64,000 nt of DNA from Warburgia ugandensis (GCA_035236585.1 CP141134.1:23552414-23616413), one strand, 5' to 3'. Numbered from the stretch's first letter, positions 35,288-46,555 are shown. Numbers and translations are program-made. Notes: generated by a model from the letters alone, not told the origin.

Positions 35288-35400
35288 AATGGTATTCTTA
35301 GGTGACATCTAATGTTTTGGGAACATCTTAATGCAACTCCCACCTTTCCTTTTTGTCTCGAAGTGTCCTCTATTTTTTTTTTCAGTTTAAGTTGCTGGAA
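35288..35400 (+). repeat. Single decayed arm of the long-TIR family
   Basis: GGT-TTCTTAGGTGACATCTAATGTTTTGGG and following bases align with the left arm of the element at 33520. It lies directly upstream of the NFS1 pseudogene. Confidence 0.5.
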
Positions 35401-36383
35401 TGGACTATCTGTCATTTCAAAAATTCATATCCTTGCCTCCAAAAATAACTTCCTACATTTCCCACTCCAATTCCATCTTGACACTACAATTGCCACTCTT
35501 GTTTTATTTGAAGATGAAACTAAAGAGATCTTGATGAAAGGCGTTAAATTCATTAATCATCCTCTCTACCTGGGCATGTAGGCAATCTTTCCTATGGACC
35601 CATATGTCCTCAAATCAATACTGCCCTTCTTACTCTATTGCAACAGTAACTCTCACCCCCCCGTATTGCTAGGAATCCGATCTTGCTATTGAAAATGCCC
35701 GTTCCCACATCGCCAACCTCATTAATGACTCCCCCAACATCTTCATACCCGGCACCACTGAATCCAATAGCATCTTTGTCGAAGGCATTATGCATTTATA
35801 CAATGATAGGAATGTGGAATTATGACCACCCAAATTAAACACAAGTGTGTCATTGACTCCTATCGTCACTTTCAATTGGACGATTTGGAGGTAACATATT
35901 ATCTATAGAAAAAGATGGAATTATTGATCTTGATAAACCTAAATCTTTGACTCAACCTAATACTAGATTTATTTCTGTAATGGTAGTGAATGACGAGATT
36001 GATGTAATTCAACTCTTGCAGGAAATTGGGAAATTTTGCGAGGATAAAAATGTGCTTTTTCATATTGATGCTACACAAGCACTAGGGGAGATCTTAATAG
36101 AAGTCAATAAAATGAATATTAGCTTAATATCTCTTAGTGGGCATAAGATTTATGAACTGAAAGGCATTGGTCTTCTTTACATGAGGCAAAGACAGCAAAT
36201 TAGGTCGAGCCCAAAATGAGCAAAGGTGGGTAGGAAAGGGGTACTCAAAGTGGGACTACTCTGACCCCGCTTGTTGTTAGGTTTGGGGTTGCATGTGAAT
36301 TAGCAGCCAAAGAGATGGATTATGATAATAGACGGATATTAGTGTTACAAGAGTAGTTGTTGAATGGAATTAGGTGTTGTTGG
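35390..36383 (+). pseudogene. Cysteine desulfurase (NFS1, mitochondrial type) pseudogene
   Basis: The order of NFS1 is kept across three frames: DETKEILMKGVKF and a PLYLGM block (35500-35580), ESDLAIENARSHIANLIND (35670-35730), TTESNSIFVEGIMHLY, then TTQIKHKCVIDSYRHFQ, then a 90-codon open stretch (35947-36219) with HIDATQALGEI and the PLP-lysine motif SLSGHKIY, and finally GTTLTPLVV and MDYDNRRI to about 36350. NFS1 removes sulfur from cysteine for Fe-S cluster assembly. This copy has in-frame stops (TAG at 35579 and near 35665) and about four frameshifts, and ends where an LTR begins at 36384. No intron-like gaps are seen. It is not functional. Confidence 0.9.
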
Positions 36384-37335
36384 TGTAATGCCTCAAGGTT
36401 TTTTAAACATAATTTTAATATAGTAAATTCATTTTAAAAGTTGGGATATTTTGAAAAAAAAATTGCAAAATCAATCATGAATAATAATATTTTCACAAAA
36501 TCATTTTCAAGAATACCTGAGAGCTATCCATTTCAAAACAAGACTCATTTCTAAGTCATATTTTATACAATTTAGTTTTAAAAAAATTATTCTCAGAGTT
36601 TATCATTCATAGCCCAATCATAAATGAAATGTTTACCAGATAAAGTCAAGCACATAGTACTTTAATATATTAGTAATCAATAAACTTAAATAAGATATAT
36701 AAATTTCCAACATGGTCTGATGCCTCACTCTTTTGCAAAGCTTCTTACTCCTAGAGTTCCTTATTCTTTTCTCCTAGCCTTTCCATGCTAATCTATAGGG
36801 AATTTTGTAGGTTGAGTATATGGAATATACTCAATAGATAAGATCAAAACTACAAACTCAAAATTTGTAGTATAATAGTAGGCAAGCACTCAAATGATTT
36901 TGAAATCATATTTTTATCCAAGAAAATTACACGATTTAATTTTTATTAGTCATTTCATGCAATGCATCATAGCATATCCTAAGTATGCATATATATCTAT
37001 GCATCTCTCTATCTATAGAGAAAAAAATATAATAACTTGACAATTCACATAAAATCACGATGCATTAGAGTCATTCAAAATAGTAATATCAAAACTAAAA
37101 ATCTGGGACATCCTCATGCCTACAAATATTTCAAACTCTCATTAGCACATTTGCTAATGTGGTCATGAATACTCATCTATCAACCATAATCTACGTTCAT
37201 ATCAATGTCACTCCCTAGGAACATCAAAAACAAAAATATATTGGGATTCAAACTATGCTCACGAACAGCCCAACTGAATCATGTTCGCTCCAAAACACTA
37301 AGAAGAACCTTCATTGCATCTTCATGGGGCATATG
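36384..37335 (-). mobile_element. 3' end of a gypsy LTR (minus strand), truncated
   Basis: Read on the minus strand it ends AAAAAACCTTGAGGCATTACA at 36384, the chromovirus LTR type of end. It lies downstream of the NFS1 pseudogene and is cut at 37335 by the second Athila copy. It contains a strong hairpin at 36812-36834. The rest of the LTR is missing. Confidence 0.6.
36812..36834 (-). promoter_or_regulatory. Perfect 10-bp hairpin in the LTR fragment
   Basis: TTGAGTATAT and ATATACTCAA pair exactly around GGA, about 430 bp from the LTR 3' end. Its position matches the hairpins of the other long LTRs although its sequence does not. Confidence 0.75.
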
Positions 37336-39078
37336 TGTTAAGTGTTCAATTTTGGCCAAAATACCCTTAATTTAGCATCTAATTAGATCATCTAAGCAAT
37401 CAATTTTGATATTTTACATAAAAGTTTACAATTTAGCTCTAATTGCCCATCCAACCATTGAATTGCAAAATTTAATGGTCAAATGATCACCAAGGACTAT
37501 TTGCTCCACCCCACACCAAACTCATCAACCTCCTTCTTCTGGACCTTACTTGCTGCCACCCAAAAGGAATGTAGAGGGTAATCAACTCGCTCAAAACTAG
37601 GAGAAGAAAATTTCTCAATTAGAAAGTCAAATAAAACAAACCAACCAATCTATGACTGAATTAAAAAATATGATGAGTCAATTAATTCAAAATATGGAAA
37701 AAGAAAAGTTTCCAGCTCAACCACAAGCAAACCTTAAGGGGTATGCATGCAATTAGCGAAACTACACCTAATGCATCATTAAGCTCTATCATGGAAGAGG
37801 CTAAAGTTGTTACCATTCTTAGGAGTGGTAAAATAATTGAGAAAGATGAGCCCTAAAAGACTAAAAAGGTAGAAAAACTTACTAAAAATAAAGAAAAATC
37901 TAAAGAAAAAGGATCCCACTCCACCTTTTGAGTCATGTCCATTCCCTGTTTCATTCCCTCAAAGGTTGCGTCAAGTCACAAAGAGTACCACTAATGATGA
38001 GATTATGGACATATCCAAGCAAGTCAAGATCAACATACCAATCTTAGATGCAATAAAACAAATTCCATCATATGCCAAAATTTTAAAGGATTTATGCACA
38101 ATAAAAAGAAAATTGAATGTGTAAAAGAAGGCATTTGTGATTATACAAGTAAGTTCAATTCTTCAACACCATACACCCCAGAAATACAAGGATCCAGGTT
38201 GCCCCACTCTCACTTGCATCGTTAGCAACCATAAGATTAACCAAGCCTTAATAAATCTTGGATCCAGTGTTAATTTGTTACCATATATAGTCTATGTTTA
38301 GCAAGGACTAGGAGACCTCAAGCCAACATTCACTACACTCCAACTAGCTGATATATTAGTGGTAATACCTAGGAGCATAATAGAGGATGTGTTAGTCCAA
38401 ATAGAGCAATTCTTTTCCCCAGTTGATTTTTTAGTTTTGGACACACAACCAGTGCTAAATGAGCAGCTAGAAATTCCAGTCCTCCTTGGATGTCCATTCT
38501 TAGCTACGTCCAATGCCCTAATAAACTGCATAAATGGTGTCATGAAGCTTTCATTTGATAACTTGACACTAAAATTGAACATCTTTGATATCTATAAGCA
38601 ACCTGGAGAACCAACAAATGACTTACACAGTTTCAACATGATAAATTCAATGGTGCATGATCATTTTCAATCATCTTCCTTGTCGGACCCACTTGAGGTC
38701 TGTTTGGCCCATTTTAATGTGTTTAATGAGGACACATTAATAAAGGAAGTTAATGCCCTCCTTGATTCTGTTCCCCTTATGGATACAAATAAGTGGAAAC
38801 CTCATTTCGAGGAACTTCTATCGAGGGAATCCACTCCCCTTCCATCATTAGTGGAGTACCCTACAAAGCTTGAAATTCCAATTGAGCTTTGTAATGTAGA
38901 ATACATACTTGAATCGGAACTACAAACTTTAATTGAACAACCATTAGATAAGAATTTAGGCCCACTTGAAATATTACCTGTGCCAATAGAATAGGATGAA
39001 AAAGAGTCCAGTGATGTACTAGCAATACATCAACCAACTCTAAGGTACACATTAGAAGATAATCAAGAATTAAGCCAA
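37336..39078 (+). mobile_element. Second, internally deleted Athila copy
   Basis: 37336-37500 matches the first 165 bp of the Athila LTR (TGTTAAGTGTTCAATTTTGG). Sequence then jumps directly into the gag C-terminus (KISQLESQIKQTNQSMTELK near 37605), losing the rest of the LTR, the PBS, the leader and most of gag. Next come gag/protease remnants with stops, and a 211-codon open stretch at 38359-38994 (FSPVDFLVLDTQP, GCPFLATSNALIN, SSSLSDPLEVCLAHFN) covering the protease end and pre-RT spacer. It is more diverged and older than the 14052 element, and ends abruptly at 39078 against a gypsy LTR. Confidence 0.9.
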
Positions 39079-39751
39079 ATGCGGTCCAGGGACATCCCTA
39101 GGTCCTTGGTGACTCTCCAGGGCTCTATTTTGCATGATTTTTCATGCAAAAACTTAGGGAAAATGATCCTAAGACTACTATGAAGACGGGTTTTGAGAGA
39201 TCTTGAGCATACCTGGCTCGTTGCTGGGTTTTTCTCCTCGTTTCTCCTCTTGGTTGCTTCTCCAAAACGGGTTTTCCTCAAGCTTTTGAGCTGCCATTAG
39301 AGGCGCCCAAAAGCTCTATTTATAGAGCTATAAGAGGGTTCTGAAGGGGGCTCTCACCGCCCTTGAATGGCGGTGGAGAAACCTCTAGAATGGCGGTGAT
39401 TTCTCCTCCAATCACCGCCATTCTAGAACCCTCTAAGAGGTTGAAGATGAAGGGTGCTCATATCAAAACAGGCCCCTGTGTTTTGTAGGCTAAATCCATT
39501 TTTTTGTAAAAATTACATTTTTGCCCCTGAACTTCAAAGGGCCATAACTTGCTCATTTTAACTCTGTTTTGGGTGATTTTGGTCTTGTTGGATTCCTTTT
39601 TCTGAGACACACCTAATGGTACATTTTTAGGACCAAATTTTTGGGTTCAGTCAAGGTGAATAGTGAAATGACCAAAATGCCCTTATCTTCAAAAACTAAA
39701 CTTTTCATTGCTTACTTGGGATTTTAATATTGCAAAATTGGAGTCATTACA
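39079..39751 (-). mobile_element. 3' LTR (truncated) of the minus-strand gypsy element
   Basis: 673 bp matching 45568-46241 at about 94% by eye, beginning (minus strand) TGTAATGACTCC after a PPT. The remaining 2 kb of this LTR is missing at the 39078/39079 junction. It contains a TATA box (TATAAATAG, minus, at 39316-39324) and an upstream hairpin. Confidence 0.88.
39384..39427 (-). promoter_or_regulatory. 16-bp perfect hairpin in U3 (copy 1)
   Basis: TCTAGAATGGCGGTGA and TCACCGCCATTCTAGA are exact reverse complements around a 12-nt loop. It lies upstream of the TATA box on the minus strand. Confidence 0.85.
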
Positions 39752-39756
39752 TTATT

Positions 39757-39770
39757 ACCCCCTTAAAAGA
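39757..39770 (-). other. Polypurine tract of the minus-strand gypsy element
   Basis: Minus strand TCTTTTAAGGGGGT, five bases before the LTR start TGTAATGACTC. Confidence 0.85.
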
Positions 39771-42700
39771 TTTTTTTTCTCGAAATTCCATAAATTATCA
39801 TCTTCCTGGTATTTGTCTCTTAGATAACTTCTTGGTGAATGCATTCTCCCCCTTGGGAATCAAATATAGGGTCATCCTCAATTTATCATTTCTATTGTTC
39901 CTCCTACAAGGCCTCATCTATAAAGGCCGCTTTTGCTACATACTCTGATGCTCTCATACGTGCCAGTTTAACAATAGCGATTTCTAGTGGTACTTCATCT
40001 ATCGAAATCCTTAGATTCCTATACTTATCTCATCATGTATAGGATAGTCTCCTTGTAAGATCATGTTTCTTTATTCATGTATAAATTACTCCATACTTCT
40101 TTGAGATCATATTATCTTATTTCTCCTATGTTGAATATCATAGGATAATCCTTTTCATCTAGTGATCTCTTTCATTATCCATAAGTCCAAAAAGTTACCT
40201 TCTTTCTATTGTGTCTAACTTTGCTTCTTACCTTTTATATTTGTCTCCAGGATACTTCAATAACTGTCATGGTATCATGTGCTCTACAGCCAATTCCTTG
40301 ATTATCTTTGAATTTCAATTGTCTGCCGTTTTTCCATATGTGACTTTATTCCTCGACCAAAGTTACATTCAAATAAACTCATGAAAGCCAATTAGTAGCA
40401 TCTTCCATCGAGGACCTTATCATATACTGAAAGTAAAATGTCCTAACTCTATATCCAGTTTCATAATTATTGAATTCATTAAACGCTTTCCTCTGTGAGG
40501 ATCTTATCCAAACTCATGTCAAATGTTAATGGTCGATTCATCATCATGAGTCATATGTTCTCGTCTAGAAGCCTATCTCACTATTCTCATCAATTTGTCA
40601 TTAGGATTGTCCATAATGTTCCTATTTATTCAAAGCAAAAAGTCTCTTATTCATCACCGAGTACCCTTACTAGGTCATGGTTGAATCCTTTGTCATCATC
40701 CTCTTTGTTCTTTCTTTGCTTGATGGTTTTCTTTGTAACCTTTCAGTCCAACAGTTCTATACTCAATCTAGTAGGGTTAGTCCTTAGGAAATTCCTTAAA
40801 TTGATTTTTCGTACTTAGTATATGCTCATAACAACTAACTATTTGTCTAAAGGCAATATAACATTAAATCTTCACCTTATAGTGTGCTAGTCATCTCACC
40901 TTTTCTCCTTCCATCCCCTATGTCAATATATTGTTCAATCTTTTATTCAAGGTTTTATCATTAACCATGCAGTCTGTATTGTTAGGAGGTATTCTCATAA
41001 GTAGTGATTTTCTCAATTCTTCAAATTTTATTTTCAAGTGCCTCCTTATTTTATCTTTCAAGTGCTTTCTCATACTTAGCTTATAATAGCAGTAATTCTC
41101 CTTCAATAGCAATTATATCAAATTGTACTGAAGTTGTTAACTCAACAAGTTTAACAATACTCATATAAGCATAAACATTTTCTTAGACATAGAAAGACTT
41201 TATTTGATTACCTATTGATCTCTTCCCAGATATATTTATGTCATAAGCTCAAGGGCCTCTAAAGTAATCAATCCTTATTTGCCTTTCTTTCCAATCCAAG
41301 TCAGCAGTATTTTTCAGACTCAAAGTAATTTCTTTACCTTGTCATGGTAGCAATTAAGTTTGAAAAATCTTTCACATTGGTTTAGATTTCTTCTTATTTT
41401 TGCTCCTATCTCAGTTGTTACTATTTTTATTGTACTTGTAGCTCTTCCATGATGTGGCCTAATCAACTTCATAATGTGGCCTAATCAACTGGCCTTATAC
41501 CCTCAAATGACTTATGTTAACAAGTACTTCTTTCCAGGAAAACTCAAGTCTAAAGACTTATATCATCCTTCTGAGTATATAACTTCGACTACTAACTTAT
41601 AGATACTAACATACTTAATTAATTAGGGTGGGATACCTTTATTTAGTCAACAGCACCCAATGATGGTCTTAAGATATTTGGTCTTCCAATTTATGATATT
41701 AAGACCTCAATTTGATCCTTGATGGTACCCTACTTGTTAAATGGACAGTCACTATCCTGGCTTAATTCCTTTTTCAATATACTTTATTGGCAAGGTGGGA
41801 CATCACCAAAATTTTCTTTTTATGGACTACATCCATTGGTATTCCTTATAAGCTAATGGATCCGATAAGATTCTAATTGCCATAATTGATATAGACATCA
41901 AACCACTTGTAGAACCTTATTTCTAGTGGATCACCATTCTTCTTTGAAAATTTCTGTACAGCATAATGTCCTTACATTCAATGCTCTACTCAAAGTCTTA
42001 AATCCCATATGCTTTATCTCTATTATACTCTTTTTATAAAATCACCAACTCTACTAGTATTATTCCCTCAAATTTGATTGGTTTGATCTTCCCATCAAAT
42101 TTGTATGTATCTCTATAAAGTCATGATCTTCTTCTTTTGAATATTCAATATTCATCGAATACTTATAGTTACATCTCTATCTCTTCCTCTCTTTTCTTCA
42201 AAATCCTCATTTGGTCTACCTAGATCAATGTCTCTATATGCTTTGTTGCATATAATTGATACTTCATCTACTCCTTTACTTAATAGATATGATAAACTGA
42301 ATGCTTCTAAGAAATTCCAAACTGTCTTAAGATCATTGAAATCCTCAATTGACTGTAGCCTCAAGAAAATTCATACAATGTCTTAATAATTGCATTAACG
42401 TTTTGGTCATGCTATACTTTTCTTATAAGTTCATGTTAGGATCAATCTATTATCATCCTTAGTATGATCATCAAAATCTTTTGATAACTCGGTCAAATTC
42501 ATTTCCCTATCATATTTATGTTTCTCTTAATCACATAATATGTCACTTGTATACATCTTTTGATGTGCCCCATAATACTTAGGTTGTCATTAGATAGCAC
42601 TTCACTCTTCATAAGACTCCAATTAAGGTATCCAAAATTGAGCTAAGTCCTTCAAGATCCATACCTTTGTGACCTAGTTCAAGTCACAGTCATCTACTAA

Positions 42701-43237
42701 TATCATCTTGCATTCTCATCCCTCTTAGATTTTCATCAAAATTTTCTCAAAGTCTGTCTTTTACATCCCCTATCATATCCTTGCGATAGTGTACTCATAT
42801 TCTGATATTCTTTATGATGGTAAGATAGCCATCTAGGTTTTTCGATGTTCTCATCTTTAGTGAGATTAATCTATTACAGGTCAGAACTATCTACTAACAA
42901 GTTCACTAACATCCTCATTCATCATTCTCATAATATGATCCATATATGAGTTTGTATATTTGCACCACACAACAATCCTTAATCCTTAAGTTGTCTTAGA
43001 CTAGATTTTGGATAAGAGTTGCACTATCCTCTGCCTAATTATTTGTTAAACCAAGCTGTGTTTCACCTATTTATTTATGGTGAACTGCCTTGAGCATTAA
43101 TATTGTAATGCTCAAATAGAAGTAGTCATCTCTACTACTCCTTTTTATACTACTTATTCTTGATTTTCTCTATTGTTCATGACCCTTGGACATGTTGGAC
43201 TGGTTGTGAAAGGATAAAACCTAGGCTTTGATACCAT

Positions 43238-43381
43238 TGTAATGCCCCACATGGGCCCACACAGTTAGAATATTGTCCGCTTTGGGCTAGGCCCGCACAG
43301 CTTTAAAACGCGTTCTAACTGTTAAGGTCTACTTGGACCCTTATCAACGTCCAGGAACTTTCCCCCTAACCGATGTGGGAC
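43238..43381 (-). repeat. Short LTR-like (TRIM-type) sequence in the leader
   Basis: Minus strand: GTCCCACATCGG ... AACGCGTTTTAAAGC ... AAAGCGGACAATATT ... GGGGCATTACA, followed by ATGGTATCAAAGCC (43237 down to 43224), which is PBS-like. These words are typical of a widespread family of short plant LTRs. The start is not sharply defined. Confidence 0.6.
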
Positions 43382-43530
43382 TAAACTCTCTAGCCTCACC
43401 TTGCTTAGAAGCCTGCCAACCTTCCTGGCCTGCCCTCATCAGCCCGCCCTCATCGGCCAAGGCTAGCCCTCTCCCCTCCTTAGGGGCCACGCAACCTCGC
43501 GTGGGGTTAGCCTGCCACCCTCGGGGTCGG

Positions 43531-43548
43531 GGTCTGGCTCTAATACCA
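43531..43548 (-). other. Primer binding site, initiator tRNA-Met type
   Basis: Minus strand TGGTATTAGAGCCAGACC starts two bases after the LTR end. It matches the complement of plant initiator tRNA-Met (TGGTATCAGAGCCAGG...) at 16 of 18 positions. Confidence 0.9.
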
Positions 43549-43916
43549 ACTGTGATGACCCGGGTTTTCTCATGCATTTTTAAACGCAATATCTAATTTC
43601 CTAAGGTGGGATGCATCCCTATTTGAAAACCATTTTATAAAAACCATGCAATGCAGCGAAAAACCTTTTAGTTTTAAACTCATTTTGAAAACCCTGAGTG
43701 TCATTTGCTTTCACAACAACCAAGGTAGTTTTTGAAAAGCTTTAGAAATCATAAGTGTTTTTCCCCAGATCTATCCAGTCACAACACACAGCCCAACTGT
43801 AATTAAATACAAATATATGTCCAAAGGGTTGAGAATTTACTTACATGTATAATTATTTCCTTTTTGATTCACTTGCTTGTAGCACTAACATAGATGTCCT
43901 CTACTCGTGGATGGAA

Positions 43917-43941
43917 TTATCCTAAAAAATGTTAAGGATAA
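43917..43941 (-). promoter_or_regulatory. 7-bp hairpin near the LTR 3' end
   Basis: TTATCCT at 43917-43923 pairs with AGGATAA at 43935-43941, about 370 bp from the LTR 3' end. Confidence 0.5.
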
Positions 43942-44740
43942 GGTGAGTATATACTATACACAGTAGGAGTCTATCGCTACTAGTTTTGCAATGCATGCTA
44001 TGTTTAAAATCATATGTTCTTAAAAACATGTGCATGTTCGAACAACCACGTTTAATATCGATATTAAAAACCACTGTCGAATTGAAATACTGACGACTTA
44101 AAGAATAGCATAATCCAAGTCGAAAGTATCATATATCATAACCATAATGATATGCATAAGATGCTCAACTGAATCCAACTCATGGATATCTTGTATGGTA
44201 TGGTTGACCAACCTCATGTCATGCCATATGCAATGCAAGTAAATCCACGAAACCATAGGGCCCAAACTATGCCCACGACCTCGCCGCCGTGTAGTCCCCG
44301 GGTTCTTGAGGACACAGCGTCATAGCCTCCACGAGGCATATGACACATCGACCCAGTGCCGTGATACCAGTGGTAGCCCCCTGTACCACATGCAGTCAAC
44401 GTAGGGACATGGCCTTTTTTGCCGTGGTACTCATTCCACTTAGTAGTGGTAGAGGCTGGGTGGCCAACCCAAACCCCTTAGCATAGCACCCTCAAGCTTA
44501 CTCGCCCAAATCATATAAGATCAAACAAGCGAAAAACCTCTTTTTCAAAACATGTCCTCTTTGGGTCCCTCACAACTGCCTACGCAGTGTCTTTTGGGCA
44601 CTCTAGTGTCTTTTGGTAACCCTCAAGGACATGCAATTTTGCAAGGACTCAATGCTCACAAGTCATGCAATATATGCAATTATTTGCAAAACATGTCTAT
44701 GCATAATGTATTTATCATATGCATGCTGAATTCATTTATA

Positions 44741-44809
44741 TGCTAAACAAGTCATAAAATAAGTCATGCTAAACAAGTCATAAAATAAGTCATGCTAAAC
44801 AAGTCATAT
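44741..44809 (+). repeat. 26-bp tandem repeat, about 2.6 units
   Basis: TGCTAAACAAGTCATAAAAT starts at 44741, 44767 and 44793 with a 26-bp period. Confidence 0.92.
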
Positions 44810-45287
44810 ACGTATACTTAAAACATGCAGTCTCAAAACAATCATGGCTCTTTTTAAAAGTCTAGTAGCGATAGAGCACCTACCTGGCTAGGTCGCGCTA
44901 ACCCCTTTGTCCTCGTACGCTCCTGAATATGGTTTGGGGAATCAAGGTTAGTTTGGCCTATCTTTTATGGGTTTTAGAGTGATTGGTCTCATTACTTAGG
45001 CATTAGGGGTCCATCCCTATGCCTATGGGTGTCCTAAGGTCCTAATTGGGCCTTGGTATCCTCAGTTTTCCAAAGGTCTAGCGGCCACGCGCCACCATCC
45101 TATTCTAAGGGTCATGTCCACCTTTGATTGGGCCTTGATTAAGGATTTTATAGTTTGGACGTGTCTGCGTCGTCGACACGGACACAACGCCTTTTGCAGC
45201 GCCTCAATCAGAGCTCTAGATATCAAGTTATAAGCTTTTTAGTGTCACATGTACATAAGGACCTTAAGAGTGAAAAGGCGGAATGCT

Positions 45288-45410
45288 AGTGCGCTGCGCG
45301 TCAGTGGCATGCACCCCAGCTTCCTTAAGAAGCAGAAAATCCTGAATTGCTAGCGCGCTGCGCGTCTGTGGCATGCGCCTCAGCAGGCGCGTTTGCAGAC
45401 GTGCTGAACT
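45288..45410 (-). repeat. GC-rich 62-bp duplication in the LTR
   Basis: GCTAGTGCGCTGCGCGTC-GTGGCATGC near 45288 recurs near 45350 as GCTAGCGCGCTGCGCGTC. It is far more GC-rich than the surroundings, and GCGCGCTGCGCG is itself nearly palindromic. Confidence 0.8.
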
Positions 45411-45803
45411 TTCCGCCCTGTTTTTCATTTTGCAGGCACGTCCACGGACGCGCCCGTTTGGTTCTCTTTGAACGAGGTCGACGTGTCCTGTGCGGTAAGG
45501 AGCTTTTCGCTCGTTTGGGGGACCGAGGCGTCCTCAGGACACCCTGGTTCGACCCTGTTGAACCAGTGCGGCCCAGGGAACGTCCCTGGGTCCTTGGTGA
45601 CTCTCTAGGGCTCTATTTTGCATGATTTTTCATGCAAAAACTTAGGAAAAATGATCCTAAGACTACTGTGAAGACAGGTTTTGAGGGATCTTAGGCATAC
45701 CTGGCTCGTTGCTGGGCTTTTCTCCTCGTTTCTCCTCTTGGTTGCTTCTCCAAAACAGGTTTTTCTCAAGCTTTTGGGCTGCCATTAGAGGCACCCAAGA
45801 GCT

Positions 45804-45812
45804 CTATTTATA
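45804..45812 (-). promoter_or_regulatory. TATA box of the 5' LTR
   Basis: Minus strand TATAAATAG, about 430 bp inside the LTR, conserved in the truncated LTR copy at 39316-39324. Confidence 0.65.
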
Positions 45813-45871
45813 GAGCTATAAGAGGGTTCTAGAGGGGGCTCTCACCACCCTTGAATGGCGGTGGAGAAACC

Positions 45872-45915
45872 TCCAGAATGGCAGTGATTTCTCCTCCAGT
45901 CACTGCCATTCTAGA
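45872..45915 (-). promoter_or_regulatory. 16-bp hairpin in U3 (copy 2)
   Basis: TCCAGAATGGCAGTGA pairs with TCACTGCCATTCTAGA with one mismatch. One base pair differs from the other LTR on both sides of the stem, so pairing is kept. Confidence 0.8.
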
Positions 45916-46299
45916 ACCCTCTAGGAGGTTGAAGATGAAGGGTGCCCATATCAAAACGGGCCCCTGTGTTTTGCAGGCTAAATCCATTTTTTTTGTAAAA
46001 ATTACATTTTTGCCCCTAAACTTCAAAGGGCCATAACTTGCTCATTTTAACTCTGTTTTGTGTGATTTTGGTCTTGTTGGATTCCTTTTTCCGAGACACA
46101 CCTAATGGTACCATTTTCAGGACCAAATTTCTGGGTTCAGTCAAGATGAATAGTAAAATGACCAAAATGTCCTTATCTTCAAAAACTGAACTTTTCATTG
46201 CTTACTTGGGATTTTAATATTGCAAAATTGGAGTCATTACAATAAATAGTTACAAAATTTAGGATCATTACATTCGTATTCCTTGCTACTTACAATTGA

Positions 46300-46480
46300 G
46301 TTCATTTTAAGAAAAAAAGAAGATATCCAAATGATAAGTTTACCCTTGCTCTAAAAGCCTTTGATCATCAACTCCAGTGGTGAGGGACAACTTAAAAATA
46401 AAAAATAAAACATAGAGGTCTACCTAGAGACCAAAAAAAGTTTGCTGGCTACTTAAATTAAAAGTCTAAGGGCATCTTTG
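46300..46480. repeat. Single arm of the long-TIR family
   Basis: GAAGATAT-AAATGATA-GTTTACCC-CTC-AAAAGCCT matches the right arm of the element at 33520-34508. It has no partner arm nearby. Confidence 0.6.
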
Positions 46481-46555
46481 TTTTCATTGAAAAGACCAAA
46501 ATGTCACTTTCTAGATTCAAAACTAAATCTATATTTCTCCTAGAGTACAACTACT

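Larger units (their letters stand above)
39752..43550 (-). mobile_element. Internal region of the minus-strand gypsy element, no recognisable genes
   Basis: Bounded by a PPT at its low end and a PBS at its high end, so it is the true inside of an LTR element. Frames on the minus strand are short (up to about 107 codons on either strand), and I find no gag, protease, RT or integrase motif. Either it is a large non-autonomous element or the genes have decayed past recognition. A sequence like the end of chromovirus pol (GGAATTTCGAG) precedes the PPT. Confidence 0.75.
43551..46241 (-). mobile_element. 5' LTR of the minus-strand gypsy element (2,691 bp)
   Basis: On the minus strand it runs from TGTAATGACTCC (46241) to AAAACCCGGGTCATCACA (43551), directly followed by the PBS. 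It has a TATA box, a U3 hairpin, a GC-rich duplicated block at 45288-45440, the GGTTTGG-TTGGCCACC block shared with other long LTRs (near 44460), a 26-bp repeat at 44741-44809 and a 7-bp hairpin at 43917-43941. Confidence 0.9.

Noticed and set aside
35610..35875. Minus-strand frames of 61 and 68 codons
   Set aside because: Antisense shadows of the NFS1 pseudogene.
43531..43548. tRNA-Met fragment as a tRNA gene
   Set aside because: Only 18 bases match, directly after an LTR end; it is a primer binding site.
43333..43596. 87-codon frame in a GC-rich stretch
   Set aside because: It overlaps the PBS, the LTR edge and a TRIM-like sequence; no protein family fits.
45347..45625. 92-codon frame suggesting a small host gene
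   Set aside because: It lies in the gypsy LTR, and its 3' part is matched by the truncated LTR copy where the frame is not kept.
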